A DNA stretch of 64,000 nt, taken from positions 62,001 through 126,000 of the forward strand of contig NZ_RBDY01000002.1 in NCBI RefSeq assembly GCF_003626575.1, read 5' to 3'. Both the position numbers and the translations under genes were made by a program. Below the pieces are notes generated by a model, which saw only the letters and a list, made by a program, of their open reading frames with translations, made no database searches and was not told the origin of the DNA. The DNA is from Streptomyces radicis (GTDB lineage: Bacteria; Actinomycetota; Actinomycetes; Streptomycetales; Streptomycetaceae). This document shows, piece after piece, positions 44,512 through 54,406 of this stretch (positions are counted from its first letter, which is position 1; each line of letters starts with the position of its first letter).

Positions 44512-45507
44512 TCAGCCCCGCGCGCCGAGGACCGCCTCGATCTCGGCCAGCTCCTCGTCCTCGAAGCCGAGGTTGGCGACGGCCCCGACGTTGTCCTCGA
44601 GCTGACGGACGCTGCTCGCGCCGATCAGCGCCGAGGTGACCCGGCCCCCGCGCAGCACCCACGCCAGGGCCAGCTGCGCGAGGGTCTGGCCGCGCCGCTT
44701 GGCGATCTCGTCGAGCGCCCGCGCGGTCTCCACGGCGCCGACGACGCGGTCCTCGGTGAGGAACGGGCTGGCCCCCGCCGCCCGCGAGCCCTCGGGAACG
44801 CCGTTGAGATAGCGGTCGGTCAGCAGCCCCTGGGCCAGCGGCGAGAACGCGATCGAGCCCGCGCCCACCTCGTCGAGGGCGTCGAGCAGGCCGTCCTCGA
44901 CCCATCGGTTGACCATCGAGTAGGACGGCTGGTGGATCAGCAGCGGCGTGCCGAGCTCCCGCAGGATCCGCGCGGCCTCGCGGGTCTGCTCGGCCGTGTA
45001 GTTGGAGATGCCCGCGTAGAGCGCCTTCCCCTGGCGCACGGCCGTGTCCAGCGCGCCCATGGTCTCCTCGAGGGGCGTGTCCGGGTCGGGGCGGTGCGAG
45101 TAGAAGATGTCGACATACTCGAGGCCCATGCGGCCCAGGCTCTGGTCGAGGCTGGCCAGCAGGTACTTCCGCGACCCGAACTCCCCGTAGGGGCCGGCCC
45201 ACATGTGGTAGCCCGCCTTGGTGGAGATGATCAGCTCGTCGCGGTAGGGGCGGAAGTCCGCGGCGAGGATCTGCCCGAAGTTGCGCTCGGCGGCGCCCGG
45301 CTCGGGGCCGTAGTTGTTGGCGAGGTCGAAGTGGGTCACCCCGAGGTCGAACGCGCGCCGCAGGATGGCCCGCTGGCCCTCGAGCGGGTGGGCGTCCCCG
45401 AAGTTGTGCCACAGGCCGAGCGAGATGGCGGGCAGCCGGAGGCCCGACCGGCCGCTGCGTCGATAGGGCATGGGGCCATAGCGGCCTTCGGAGGCGACGT
45501 ATGTCAC
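44512..45507 (-). CDS. Aldo/keto reductase (YghZ/L-glyceraldehyde-3-phosphate reductase type)
   Basis: A 331-residue (alpha/beta)8-barrel NADPH reductase. Catalytic residues are Asp and Tyr in HFDLANNYGP, Lys in STKAGYHMWAGPYG and His in YSHRPDPDTP. The GPYGEFGSRKYL insert is typical of the YghZ subgroup, which reduces aldehydes such as methylglyoxal or glyceraldehyde 3-phosphate. A role in the polyketide pathway is possible but not required. The GTG start at 45507 has a GGGAGA site. It is probably transcribed alone. Confidence 0.85.
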   Translation of the reverse strand: MTYVASEGRYGPMPYRRSGRSGLRLPAISLGLWHNFGDAHPLEGQRAILRRAFDLGVTHFDLANNYGPEPGAAERNFGQILAADFRPYRDELIISTKAGYHMWAGPYGEFGSRKYLLASLDQSLGRMGLEYVDIFYSHRPDPDTPLEETMGALDTAVRQGKALYAGISNYTAEQTREAARILRELGTPLLIHQPSYSMVNRWVEDGLLDALDEVGAGSIAFSPLAQGLLTDRYLNGVPEGSRAAGASPFLTEDRVVGAVETARALDEIAKRRGQTLAQLALAWVLRGGRVTSALIGASSVRQLEDNVGAVANLGFEDEELAEIEAVLGARG

Positions 45508-45719
45508 GATTCTCCCTCGTCTCTGCCTCGTCCTGCGCGTCGTTCCGGGTGTGGTTCTGAACGAACCGCCGCATCCTGACACACCCCTTGCAACGTCACA
45601 ACCCGGACTTTGGGGTCGGCGCCCCGCGCCCTGCCTCGGACAACGCGAACGGGCCGCCCCCCGTCCCGTGATAGGCTGCTTCAGCGACATCGGCCCGGAT
45701 CAGGGCGTCGCACAAGCCA

Positions 45720-45794
45720 GGTCCTGTGGAGCAGTTTGGAGTGCTCGCCACCCTGTCAAGGTGGAGGCCGCGGGTTCAAATCCCGTCAGGACCG
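45720..45794 (+). tRNA. tRNA-Asp (GTC), copy 1
   Basis: A complete cloverleaf: acceptor GGTCCTG/CAGGACC, anticodon stem CCACC/GGTGG around CTGTCAA (anticodon GTC), T-loop TTCAAAT, discriminator G; no encoded CCA. The 75 bases are identical to the second copy at 50995. It is followed after 4 bp by tRNA-Phe. Confidence 0.96.
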
Positions 45795-45798
45795 CTCT

Positions 45799-45872
45799 GG
45801 CTGGGTAGCTCAGTTGGTACGAGCGTCCGCCTGAAAAGCGGAAGGTCGCCGGTTCGACCCCGGCCCCAGCCA
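45799..45872 (+). tRNA. tRNA-Phe (GAA)
   Basis: Acceptor GGCTGGG/CCCAGCC, anticodon loop CTGAAAA (anticodon GAA), T-loop TTCGACC, discriminator A; no encoded CCA. Cotranscribed with the tRNA-Asp ahead of it, 4 bp apart. Confidence 0.95.
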
Positions 45873-45890
45873 CCTTCTTTCCTCCCCCGC

Positions 45891-46892
45891 TCAGCGCCCC
45901 GGCCTCCCGCCCGGGTGGCGATCGCGCCGGACGGCGAAGATCGTCGTGGCGAGCAGCGTCCAGGCCAGCAGCACCGCGTAGGGCTGCGCGTGCTGGTGCC
46001 CCGGGAAGTAGACGGCGTTGTGGAGGGCGTTGACCGCCGCGCCAGGGGGGAGCCAGCGGCCGATCGCGCCGAGCAGCGCGGGGAGCAGCGGCCACGAGAC
46101 CGCGCCGCCGGACGAGGGGTTGCCCAGCATCACCATCAGCACCCACGTCGGCAGCAGCGCCCACCGCCCGACCAGGGCGTTGAACATGGTGTAGATCATC
46201 CCCGAGGCGAACATCGTGAGCGACAGGATCACCCAGGACTGGACGAACGGCAGGCCCGCGGCCCCCGTGAGCCAGCTGACCACCCCGACGATCGCGAAGC
46301 CGCCGAGCACCGCGTAGCCCGCCGTGCAGGCGACGCGTTCAAGCGGCCGCAACTCCCGTGCGTTGATCGCCAGTTGCACGGCGCCGAGGAAGCCGACGAT
46401 CACCGCGGCGATCGTGACGTAGAAGAGCGCGAGGCCCCGCGGGTCGCCCCGGTGCAGGGGCCTGATGTCGCGCACCCGCAGGCGGGTGCCGGACTCCGCC
46501 GCCGCCTCGCGCCCCGTCCTGGCGAGCAGCGCGGCCACCTCGGAGCCCGCAGCACCCACGGTGTCGAGCTCGACGACGCCGCCCCGCTCGCTCACGATCC
46601 CGAAGACCCGCTGATCCTGGACGGCGTCCACAGCCTGTGGACGCGTGCGGTAGTGGTGACGTTCGAGCGACGTGCCGAGGCCATCGCCCAGGGCGTCGAC
46701 GAACGCCGGATCCGCGCGGTCCACGATCGCCACCGGAACGTGGCGCGGCGTGGGGTTGGCCATGGCGTAGGTGTAGGAGCCCGCGAAGAGACCGGCCGAT
46801 GCGGCCGTGAGCAGCCCCACGACCGCGGCCGGAAGGTACCGAGAGTCCGGAAAGTACCGAGAGTGACGGAAAGCGCGCAGGGAACGACCCAC
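45891..46892 (-). CDS. ABC-2/YhgE-like membrane protein (DUF3533 type)
   Basis: A 333-residue membrane protein. One N-terminal helix (about residues 22-45) is followed by an extracytoplasmic domain of about 130 residues (VPVAIVDRADPAFVDALGDG..), then five transmembrane helices. This is the layout of YhgE/Pip-like and other ABC-2-fold proteins, which may take part in export or cell-envelope processes. The substrate is unknown. The N-terminus has a short direct repeat, SRYFPDSRYLP. The start is a GTG at 46892 without a clear Shine-Dalgarno site, so the exact start is uncertain. It diverges from the helicase gene. Confidence 0.7.
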   Translation of the reverse strand: MGRSLRAFRHSRYFPDSRYLPAAVVGLLTAASAGLFAGSYTYAMANPTPRHVPVAIVDRADPAFVDALGDGLGTSLERHHYRTRPQAVDAVQDQRVFGIVSERGGVVELDTVGAAGSEVAALLARTGREAAAESGTRLRVRDIRPLHRGDPRGLALFYVTIAAVIVGFLGAVQLAINARELRPLERVACTAGYAVLGGFAIVGVVSWLTGAAGLPFVQSWVILSLTMFASGMIYTMFNALVGRWALLPTWVLMVMLGNPSSGGAVSWPLLPALLGAIGRWLPPGAAVNALHNAVYFPGHQHAQPYAVLLAWTLLATTIFAVRRDRHPGGRPGR

Positions 46893-46983
46893 CCGGTCAC
46901 CCTATGCGGGCAATTCACCACAACACGCCCAGCCGGATAACGGCTCGCCGCTCACCGCGCGGAGGTGAGACGCTTGGGTGCGT

Positions 46984-49900
46984 ATGTCTACACATCCCTC
47001 CCCCGCATCGCCCTCCTTCTCGGGCCTGGCCACGCGGCTGCCCGGGCTGACGCTGCGCGACCAGCGGCGGCTCGGCCGACGGCTCGACGGAGCGCGCCGC
47101 GTGCGCAAGCCCGAGGCCCAGCGGGCCGTCCTCGCCGAGATCGCCGAGGCGATCGACGCCGCCGAGCTGCGCGTCGAGGCCAGGCGGGCGGCCGTTCCCG
47201 CGATCACCTACCCCGAGCAGCTACCGGTCAGCCGGAAGAAGGACGAGATCCTGGAGGCGATACGCGATCACCAGGTGGTGATCGTCGCCGGTGAGACCGG
47301 GTCGGGCAAGACGACGCAGATCCCGAAGATCTGCCTGGAGCTCGGCCGCGGCGTCAAGGGCCTGATCGGCCACACCCAGCCGCGCAGGATCGCCGCCCGC
47401 ACGGTGGCGCAGCGTGTCGCGGACGAGCTGGGCGGGCCGCTGGGCGAGACGGTCGGCTTCAAGATCAGGTTCACCGACCAGGCGAGCGACACCACCCTGG
47501 TCAAGCTGATGACCGACGGCATCCTGCTGGCCGAGGTGCAGCACGACCGCGAGCTGCGGGCGTACGACACGATCATCATCGACGAGGCGCACGAGCGCAG
47601 CCTCAACATCGACTTCCTGCTCGGCTATCTCGCCCAGCTGCTCCCCCGGCGCCCCGACCTCAAGGTCGTGATCACCTCCGCGACGATCGACCCGGAACGT
47701 TTCGCCCGTCACTTCAAGGACCGCGAGGGCAGGAACGCGCCGATCGTCGAGGTCTCGGGGCGCACCTACCCCGTCGAGGTGCGCTACCGGCCGCTGCTCG
47801 AGGAGGAGGGCGACGCGCCCGACCGCGACCAGATCACCGCGATCTCCGACGCGGTCGACGAGCTCCAGGCCGAAGGCCCGGGCGACATCCTGGTGTTCCT
47901 CTCCGGCGAGCGCGAGATCAGGGACACCGCCGACGCGTTGGAGAAGCGCCGCCTGCCGCACACCGAGATCCTGCCGCTGTACGCGCGCCTGTCGCACGGC
48001 GAGCAGCAGCGCGTCTTCCAGGCGCACGCGGGCCGCAGGGTGGTGCTCGCCACCAATGTCGCCGAGACCTCGCTCACCGTCCCCGGCATCAGGTATGTCA
48101 TCGACCCCGGCACCGCCCGCGTCTCGCGCTACAGCCACCGCACCAAGGTGCAGCGGCTGCCGATCGAGCCGGTGTCGCAGGCCAGCGCGAACCAGCGCAA
48201 GGGCCGCTGCGGGCGCACGAGCGACGGCATCTGCGTCCGGCTGTACTCGGAGGACGACTTCCTCTCCAGGCCCGAGTTCACGGACGCGGAGATCCTGCGC
48301 ACCAACCTCGCGTCGGTGATCCTCCAGATGAACGCCGCGGGCCTGGGCGAGGTGGAGCGCTTCCCGTTCATCGACCCGCCCGACCACCGGTCGATCAAGG
48401 CGGGCGTGCAGCTGCTCGAGGAGCTCAACGCCCTGGGGCCCGGCGGCAAGCTGACCGAGACGGGCCGCAAGCTGGCGCAGCTGCCCGTGGACCCGCGCCT
48501 CGCGCGCATGGTCCTGGAGGCCGACCGGAACGGCTGTGCCCGCGAGGTCATGGTGATCGCCGCGGCGCTCTCCATCCAGGACCCGAGGGAGCGCCCGTCC
48601 GACAAGCAGCAGCAGGCGGACCAGAAGCACGCGCGGTTCCGCGAGGGCCCTGGCGAGGAGTCGGACTTCCTGGCGCTGCTCGCCCTGTGGGGATATGTCC
48701 GCGAGCAGCAACGCGCCCTGTCCTCCTCGGCGTTCCGCCGCATGTGCCGCACCGAATTCCTCAACTACCTGCGGATACGCGAGTGGCAGGACATCTTCGG
48801 GCAGCTGCGGACGGTGGCGAGGTCGCTGGGGATCGAGCTGTCGGACCGGGACGCTGAGCCGGGGCCCGTCCATCAGTCGCTGCTCGCGGGGCTGTTGTCG
48901 CACATCGGCCTCAAGGACCCGGACAAGCACGAGTACCTGGGGGCCAGGAGCGCCAAGTTCGCCGTCTTCCCCGGCTCGGCGCTGTTCAAGAAGCCGCCGC
49001 GCTGGGTGATGTCGGCGGAGCTGGTGGAGACGTCGCGGCTGTGGGCGCGGATCAACGCGAAGATCGAGCCGGAGTGGATCGAGCCGCTTGCCGGGCACCT
49101 GGTGAAGCGCACGTACAGCGAGCCGCACTGGGAGCAGAAGCAGGCGGCGGTGGTGGCGTTCGAGCGCGTGACGCTCTACGGGGTGCCCATCGTGGCGCAG
49201 CGGAAGGTGTCCTACGGGCGGATCGACCCGGTGGTCTCGCGCGACCTGTTCATCAGGAACGCCCTGGTCGAGGGCGACTGGCGGACCAGGCACCAGTTCT
49301 TCCACGACAACAGGAAGCTGCTGGCCGAGGTCGAGGAGCTCGAGCACCGGGCCAGGCGCCGCGACATCCTGGTGGACGACGAGACGCTCTACGACTTCTA
49401 CGACCGGCGCGTTCCCGAAGAGGTCGTCTCCGGGGCGCACTTCGACGCATGGTGGAAGCAGAAGCGCAGGGACGAGCCGGATCTGCTCAACTTCGAGAAG
49501 TCCATGCTCATCAACGAGCGGGCGGGGCGTGTCACCAAGGACGACTACCCGGACACCTGGCGGCAGGGCAGGCTCTCGTTCCACGTGACGTACCAGTTCG
49601 AGCCGGGGGCGGACGCGGACGGCGTGACGGTGCATGTGCCGCTCCCCGTGCTGAACCAGGTGACCGCGGACGGCTTCGACTGGCAGATCCCGGGCCTGCG
49701 CGAGCAGTTGGTGACCGAGTTGATCAGGTCGTTGCCGAAGCCGATCAGGCGGCACTGCGTTCCCGCGCCCGATGTGGCGCGCCGTTTCCTCGCGGAGACC
49801 GCCGACGCGGCGGGCGACCCCGCGCGGGAGCCGCTGCGCGCCGCGCTGGCCCGCTCGTTGACGCGGATGACCGGGGTGCGGGTCGCGGCCGACGACTTCG

Positions 49901-50943
49901 ACGAGGAACGGATCCCCGGCCATCTGCGGATCACGTTCCGCGTCGTGGACGAGCGCGGGCGCCCGCTGCCAGGACCGCGGGAGCACGCCGAGGACAAGGA
50001 CCTGGACGCGCTGCGCGAGCGGCTGCGCCCGCAGGCGAGACAGGCGCTCACCGAGGCGTTCACGGCCACCGCGTCGGGGCTGACCACCTGGACCGTGGGG
50101 ACCCTGCCCAGGGCGTTCGAGACGCGGCGCGGCGGGCAGCCGGTGAAGGCGTATCCGGCGCTGGTGGACGAGCGGACGTCGGTCGCGGTGCGGCTCTTCG
50201 ACACCGAGGACGAGCAGCGCGCCGCGATGGCCCTCGGCACCCGGAGGCTGATCCTCATCAACCTCCCCTCCGATCCCGCCAAGTTCGCGCAGCGGCAGCT
50301 GGACAACGCCGCCAAGCTCGCGCTCTCGAGCACCCCGCACGGCAGCGTGGGGGCGCTCTTCGACGACTGTGTGACGGCGGCGGCCGACCAGTTGATCGCG
50401 GCGCACGGCGGCCCCGCGTGGGACGAGGAGGGCTGGACCAAGCTGTTCGACGCGGTGCGCGCCGACATCGTCGACCTGACGCAGCGGATCGTGCGCCAGG
50501 TGCGCGAGGTGCTCGGCGCGTGGCAGGCGTGCGAGCGCCGCCTGGCGACCGTCACGAGCCCGGTGCTGCGCCCCGCGGTCGAGGATGTGCGCGAGCAGCT
50601 GGACGCGTTGGTGGGCCCCGGCTTCGTCACCGCGCACGGCGCCCGGCGGCTGCCCGACCTGCTGCGCTACCTGATGGCCGCGGACCGCAGGCTCCAACAG
50701 CTGCCGCACCAGGCGGAGAAGGACCGGGCGCGGATGGCCAAGGTGCACCAGATGCGGGACGAATACGCGTGGCTGCTCGAGCAGTTCGGCCCTGGGCGGC
50801 CCGTGCCCGCGGCGGCGGGGGAGATCCGCTGGATGCTCGAGGAGCTGCGCGTGAGCTACTTCGCGCACGCCCTGGGCACGGCGTATCCCGTCTCCGACAA
50901 GCGGATCGTGAAGGCCGTGGACGCCCTGGCGCCCCCTCGGTGA
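46984..50943 (+). CDS. hrpA: DEAH-box ATP-dependent RNA helicase HrpA
   Basis: A 1319-residue DEAH/RHA helicase. Motif I GETGSGKTT (103-111), motif Ia TQPRR, motif II DEAH (200-203), motif III SAT and motif VI QRKGRCGR (in ASANQRKGRCGRT) are all present. A winged-helix/ratchet region follows, then the DUF3418 C-terminal domain typical of bacterial HrpA, so the protein is full length. HrpA unwinds RNA and rescues stalled ribosomes in other bacteria. The ATG at 46984 is chosen; a GTG two codons earlier is possible. It lies between two identical tRNA-Asp genes, next to bldC as in Streptomyces chromosomes. Confidence 0.93.
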   Translation: MSTHPSPASPSFSGLATRLPGLTLRDQRRLGRRLDGARRVRKPEAQRAVLAEIAEAIDAAELRVEARRAAVPAITYPEQLPVSRKKDEILEAIRDHQVVIVAGETGSGKTTQIPKICLELGRGVKGLIGHTQPRRIAARTVAQRVADELGGPLGETVGFKIRFTDQASDTTLVKLMTDGILLAEVQHDRELRAYDTIIIDEAHERSLNIDFLLGYLAQLLPRRPDLKVVITSATIDPERFARHFKDREGRNAPIVEVSGRTYPVEVRYRPLLEEEGDAPDRDQITAISDAVDELQAEGPGDILVFLSGEREIRDTADALEKRRLPHTEILPLYARLSHGEQQRVFQAHAGRRVVLATNVAETSLTVPGIRYVIDPGTARVSRYSHRTKVQRLPIEPVSQASANQRKGRCGRTSDGICVRLYSEDDFLSRPEFTDAEILRTNLASVILQMNAAGLGEVERFPFIDPPDHRSIKAGVQLLEELNALGPGGKLTETGRKLAQLPVDPRLARMVLEADRNGCAREVMVIAAALSIQDPRERPSDKQQQADQKHARFREGPGEESDFLALLALWGYVREQQRALSSSAFRRMCRTEFLNYLRIREWQDIFGQLRTVARSLGIELSDRDAEPGPVHQSLLAGLLSHIGLKDPDKHEYLGARSAKFAVFPGSALFKKPPRWVMSAELVETSRLWARINAKIEPEWIEPLAGHLVKRTYSEPHWEQKQAAVVAFERVTLYGVPIVAQRKVSYGRIDPVVSRDLFIRNALVEGDWRTRHQFFHDNRKLLAEVEELEHRARRRDILVDDETLYDFYDRRVPEEVVSGAHFDAWWKQKRRDEPDLLNFEKSMLINERAGRVTKDDYPDTWRQGRLSFHVTYQFEPGADADGVTVHVPLPVLNQVTADGFDWQIPGLREQLVTELIRSLPKPIRRHCVPAPDVARRFLAETADAAGDPAREPLRAALARSLTRMTGVRVAADDFDEERIPGHLRITFRVVDERGRPLPGPREHAEDKDLDALRERLRPQARQALTEAFTATASGLTTWTVGTLPRAFETRRGGQPVKAYPALVDERTSVAVRLFDTEDEQRAAMALGTRRLILINLPSDPAKFAQRQLDNAAKLALSSTPHGSVGALFDDCVTAAADQLIAAHGGPAWDEEGWTKLFDAVRADIVDLTQRIVRQVREVLGAWQACERRLATVTSPVLRPAVEDVREQLDALVGPGFVTAHGARRLPDLLRYLMAADRRLQQLPHQAEKDRARMAKVHQMRDEYAWLLEQFGPGRPVPAAAGEIRWMLEELRVSYFAHALGTAYPVSDKRIVKAVDALAPPR

Positions 50944-50948
50944 ACTGA

Positions 50949-50979
50949 TTGGCCCAGCGCGCCCGCGCTGCGGTAGAGT
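50949..50979 (+). promoter_or_regulatory. Candidate promoter of tRNA-Asp copy 2
   Basis: TTGGCC (50949-50954) and TAGAGT (50974-50979) are separated by 19 bp and lie 15 bp before the tRNA. The same TAGAGT and 19-bp spacing occur ahead of the tRNA-Gly at 63851. Confidence 0.45.
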
Positions 50980-50994
50980 CTCGCTCGCACAGAT

Positions 50995-51069
50995 GGTCCT
51001 GTGGAGCAGTTTGGAGTGCTCGCCACCCTGTCAAGGTGGAGGCCGCGGGTTCAAATCCCGTCAGGACCG
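50995..51069 (+). tRNA. tRNA-Asp (GTC), copy 2
   Basis: Identical over all 75 bases to the copy at 45720, including the acceptor stem and anticodon GTC. It lies 51 bp after hrpA and is followed by a strong terminator at 51077. The flanks outside the gene differ between the two copies. Confidence 0.96.
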
Positions 51070-51076
51070 CTCACAT

Positions 51077-51110
51077 GAGCCCGGATCCCCCACAGTGGGG
51101 ATCCGGGCTC
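51077..51110 (+). terminator. Terminator of tRNA-Asp copy 2
   Basis: A perfect 14-bp stem with a 6-base loop followed by TCTTGTT, directly after the tRNA. Confidence 0.8.
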
Positions 51111-51311
51111 TCTTGTTGGGTAAGGGAAGGGGAAGGAGAGGATGAACGGCGCTTCCTACCGCAAGATCATCTGCGTGGGCAAGGCGCGGGGGGTGTGACG
51201 GGAGTCACTGAACTTGATTGCGGGCTGAGCTCGTCCGACCCCGTAGAGACACCCGCCAATTTAATATGTGCAATTGTACGGGGTGTCGGACATGGCCAGG
51301 ACGCACAAAAA

Positions 51312-51345
51312 GATCGCGTCGGACCCGGCGGAGTCCGACGCGATC
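51312..51345. terminator. Terminator downstream of bldC
   Basis: A perfect 13-bp stem with an 8-base loop, 54 bp past the bldC stop. The same segment could be translated on the plus strand but is better explained as a terminator. Confidence 0.65.
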
Positions 51346-51399
51346 GGGGTCCAGACGGACCGGGGTGGGGGCCCCGGCGCCTGGGTCGTGCTGTGCTGC

Positions 51400-51606
51400 T
51401 CAGGCCTCGCCGCGCTGCTGCGGGATGCCCGCGAGCAGTGCGCGCACCTCCGCCTCGCGATAGCGGCGATGCCCGCCGAGCGTGCGAATGGACGTGAGCT
51501 TGCCCGCCTTTGCCCAGCGTGTGACCGTCTTGGGGTCGACGCGGAACATCGTGGCAACCTCAGCCGGGGTCAGCAGCGGCTCGGCATCAGGGGTGCGAGC
51601 GGTCAT
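51400..51606 (-). CDS. bldC: Developmental regulator BldC
   Basis: A 68-residue MerR-like DNA-binding protein, the exact length of BldC. The helix-turn-helix and wing (LLTPAEVATMFRVDPKTVTR through TLGGHRRYREAEV) fill nearly the whole protein; there is no effector domain. In Streptomyces BldC binds head-to-tail on AT-rich direct repeats and delays entry into sporulation, and also affects antibiotic production. The context (hrpA on one side, vdh and the purine genes on the other) is the same as in other Streptomyces. The ATG has a GAGGAGG site. Confidence 0.95.
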   Translation of the reverse strand: MTARTPDAEPLLTPAEVATMFRVDPKTVTRWAKAGKLTSIRTLGGHRRYREAEVRALLAGIPQQRGEA

Positions 51607-51991
51607 GAGCGGCCTCCTCGGGAGAACCGAACCAAACGGTTCTTTCCTCTAAATTCTGCACCTTGACCCACGTTGCCCGAAATGGGAGACGGGGGTCGAG
51701 TCGGTTATAGGACGAACGGCTTGTCCTCGGCACTACAACTACACCATCCGTCTAGCCGGGTCGGCCAAACCGATGGAATTGCCCTCTCAGGTGTTCAACC
51801 TCGGCGGAAGCCCACTGGACCATGCCATAACGGACAGTCACTCGACCGTAACGCCCAGTCACGACATGATGACCGGACGGACAGGTGAGCACCCTCCCGG
51901 ACTCCTTGTCCTATTTTGACACGAGGAGACTACTTGTTGGCAAGAGTTCCTTACAGTGCCTTCCATCACGCTTGGGGCTTTAGTCCCGTGA
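51607..51991. other. bldC upstream region
   Basis: A 385-bp non-coding region, long for this genome. A short inverted repeat GAACCG-N7-CGGTTC at 51624-51642 lies in the leader just before the ribosome-binding site, and AT-rich patches occur at about 51640-51660 and 51910-51950, one of which should hold the promoter. I cannot assign -10/-35 boxes with confidence. Confidence 0.4.
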
Positions 51992-52840
51992 TCAGTTGGC
52001 GAACTGGCGTTCCCTGATGGCCATCCAGCGATCGGTCAGCTCCTCGTAGACCCGGCTCGCGCGCTCCAGGTCGTCCGCGGCGAGCGCGGCGAGCCCCTCG
52101 GCGACCTCGGCCGCGGAACGGTCCGCCGCGAGCCGGTCCTCGTCGATCGTGTGCACGAGCCCGCCGTAGTCGAGCTCGACCAGCGACCGCGGATGGAACT
52201 CCTCGAGCCAGCGCCCCACATCCACGAGCGCCTCGGCCAGCGGCCCCTGCGGCATCGCCTCGCGCACCGCGCGCAGCCCCCTGGCCACCCGCCGCCTGGC
52301 CTCGACCATCTTCGTCCGGTACCGCAGCCGCGGCGCCCCGCGGCCCTCGCCCTCCGCCCCGTCCCCCGCCTTGGCGAACACCCGCTCCTCGTCCGTGAAG
52401 AGCGCGAACCAGCGCACCGGCACGTGCCACAGCGCCGAGCGGATCCAGGGCCGCGCGTCGGGGTTGCGCTCCCGCCAGTCCGCGTACTCGGCCGCCGCGC
52501 GCCGCCGCACCTCGGGCGGCAGCGCGGTGTCGAGGACCGACCCAGGCAGCAGCCAGTGGTCCACCTCGCCGAGCGCCTGCCAGGCCCGCAGCCGGGTCCG
52601 CCACGGGCACACGCACAGCACGCCGTCGACCGTGGCGACGAACGCGTCGCCGCTCTCCCGCGCCGGGGCCGCCCGCGGGGGCGCGGCGGCGAGCGCGGCC
52701 AGGGCGCGTTCGGCCTCGTCCTGTGCGGTCGGCAGCCGCTCGCGCCTGGCGTACGCCGCCCAGTGCGAGCGCTCCGGCTCGGGGAAGGCCGCGAGCGGCT
52801 CGTAGACCCTGAGATATGCCGCGTACGGAACCTTCGGCAC
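51992..52840 (-). CDS. Conserved actinobacterial hypothetical protein
   Basis: A 282-residue soluble protein with no signal peptide or membrane helix. The sequence is rich in Trp, Arg and Glu; conserved-looking blocks are [15 protein letters not shown] at the N-terminus, the central [20 protein letters not shown] and [13 protein letters not shown] near the C-terminus. A gene of this kind sits between bldC and valine dehydrogenase in Streptomyces chromosomes. I do not know a function. It begins with a GTG at 52840. Confidence 0.75.
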   Translation of the reverse strand: MPKVPYAAYLRVYEPLAAFPEPERSHWAAYARRERLPTAQDEAERALAALAAAPPRAAPARESGDAFVATVDGVLCVCPWRTRLRAWQALGEVDHWLLPGSVLDTALPPEVRRRAAAEYADWRERNPDARPWIRSALWHVPVRWFALFTDEERVFAKAGDGAEGEGRGAPRLRYRTKMVEARRRVARGLRAVREAMPQGPLAEALVDVGRWLEEFHPRSLVELDYGGLVHTIDEDRLAADRSAAEVAEGLAALAADDLERASRVYEELTDRWMAIRERQFAN

Positions 52841-53019
52841 GCAACCCTCCCACTCCCTCGCTCACCAACGGTCAGCGCGTCCCGCGCGCCTCCCCCGATC
52901 GTGTCAGTGTGCGGATCCCGGGGCACCCCCCCGCCCCCGATCGCCGTAGTCTCATCTCACAACCATGCCCTCCCGACCCCACCGGAGAGCAGCCACATCG
53001 ACATACAGGAGTCACCACC

Positions 53020-54144
53020 GTGACTGACGTACGTCCCGCTGTCCGCGTCGACGGCCTCGGTGAGGCCGGCGTGCTGGACGCGTTGTTCCACTCGGACCAG
53101 GGCGGCCACGAACAGGTCGTGCTCTGCCAGGACCGGGCGAGCGGCCTCAAGGCCGTGATCGCCGTCCACTCCACCGCGCTCGGCCCCGCCCTCGGCGGCA
53201 CCCGCTTCCACGCCTACGCCGACCGGGCCAGGCCCGAGGAGGCCGCCCTGCGCGACGCGCTCAACCTCGCCAGGGGCATGAGCTACAAGAACGCGATGGC
53301 CGGTCTCGAGCACGGCGGCGGTAAGGCCGTGATCATCGGCGATCCCGATCTGATCAAGACCGAAGAGCTGCTGCTCGCCTACGGCCGTTTCGTGGCCGCG
53401 CTGGGCGGCCGTTATGTCACCGCGTGCGACGTCGGCACCTATGTCGCCGACATGGACGTGGTCGCGCGCGAGTGCCGCTGGACCACCGGGCGCTCACCCG
53501 AGCGGGGGGGCGCGGGCGACTCGTCCGTGCTCACGGCGTTCGGCGTCTTCCAGGGCATGCGCGCCTCGGCCGCGCACCGCTGGGGCTCCCCCGACCTGGG
53601 AGGCCGCACGGTCGGCGTCGCGGGCGTGGGCAAGGTCGGCCACCTGCTGGTGGACCTGCTCGTGGAGGCGGGGGCCCGGGTCGTGGTCACCGACGTGCGC
53701 GACGAGGCGGTGCGGCGCGTCCTGAGCGCGCACCCGGGGACGGCCGTGGCGGCCTCGACGGACGAGCTGATCGCCACCCCCGGTCTCGATGTCTACGCAC
53801 CCTGCGCGCTCGGTGGCGCGCTCGACGACAGGACCGTGCGGCTCCTGACGGCGGGCGTGGTCTGCGGCGCGGCCAACAACCAGCTCGACCACCCGGGAGT
53901 GGAGAAGGACCTCGCCGACCGCGGCATCCTCTACGCCCCCGACTATGTCGTGAACTCGGGCGGCGTCATCCAGGTCGCGGACGAGCTCCATGGCTTCGAC
54001 TTCGCGCGTGCGAAGGAAAAGGCCGCGCTGATCCACGACACGACGCTGGAGATCTTCGCCCGCGCCGAGGCCGAGGGAGTGCCCCCCGCGGTGGCCGCCG
54101 ACCGGATCGCCGAGCACCGAATGGCCGAGGCCGGCACCCGCTGA
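53020..54144 (+). CDS. vdh: Valine dehydrogenase (branched-chain amino acid dehydrogenase)
   Basis: A 374-residue Glu/Leu/Phe/Val dehydrogenase. The substrate Lys90 and catalytic Lys102 are in [19 protein letters not shown], and the NAD-binding motif is GVAGVGKVG (about 196-204). It deaminates valine to 2-oxoisovalerate with NAD, feeding branched-chain acyl-CoA and, through isobutyryl-CoA, propionyl- and methylmalonyl-CoA pools that polyketide synthases draw on. The GTG start at 53020 has an AGGAG site. It diverges from the hypothetical gene and is followed by the DUF3073 gene, as in other Streptomyces. Confidence 0.92.
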   Translation: MTDVRPAVRVDGLGEAGVLDALFHSDQGGHEQVVLCQDRASGLKAVIAVHSTALGPALGGTRFHAYADRARPEEAALRDALNLARGMSYKNAMAGLEHGGGKAVIIGDPDLIKTEELLLAYGRFVAALGGRYVTACDVGTYVADMDVVARECRWTTGRSPERGGAGDSSVLTAFGVFQGMRASAAHRWGSPDLGGRTVGVAGVGKVGHLLVDLLVEAGARVVVTDVRDEAVRRVLSAHPGTAVAASTDELIATPGLDVYAPCALGGALDDRTVRLLTAGVVCGAANNQLDHPGVEKDLADRGILYAPDYVVNSGGVIQVADELHGFDFARAKEKAALIHDTTLEIFARAEAEGVPPAVAADRIAEHRMAEAGTR

Positions 54145-54406
54145 AAGCGCGGTCGCGTAAGACATGTCACCCCCCTCGCGCGAGTCGCGCGCCGAAAGAA
54201 GGTAAAATCGCGGCTGACCAGCAAGGAGAGGGCCATCGGTCGCCGTGCGCGCGGCCCGGTCCTGCGGACGGCGTACCGCAGGCCCGCGGAAGCAGGTACG
54301 GTTGAAGGCCGATGGACCGGGCTCTCGTCCGAGAGCTCGCTCTCAATCATGAACGGATGTCAACACTCCGGGGCCGTTGCGCCCCGTCGTTGAGGGGGTC
54401 GAGCCA

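Noticed and set aside
51268..51666. Plus-strand reading frame opposite bldC
   Set aside because: It runs antisense through bldC and its terminator, has no recognisable domain and only a poor ribosome-binding site.
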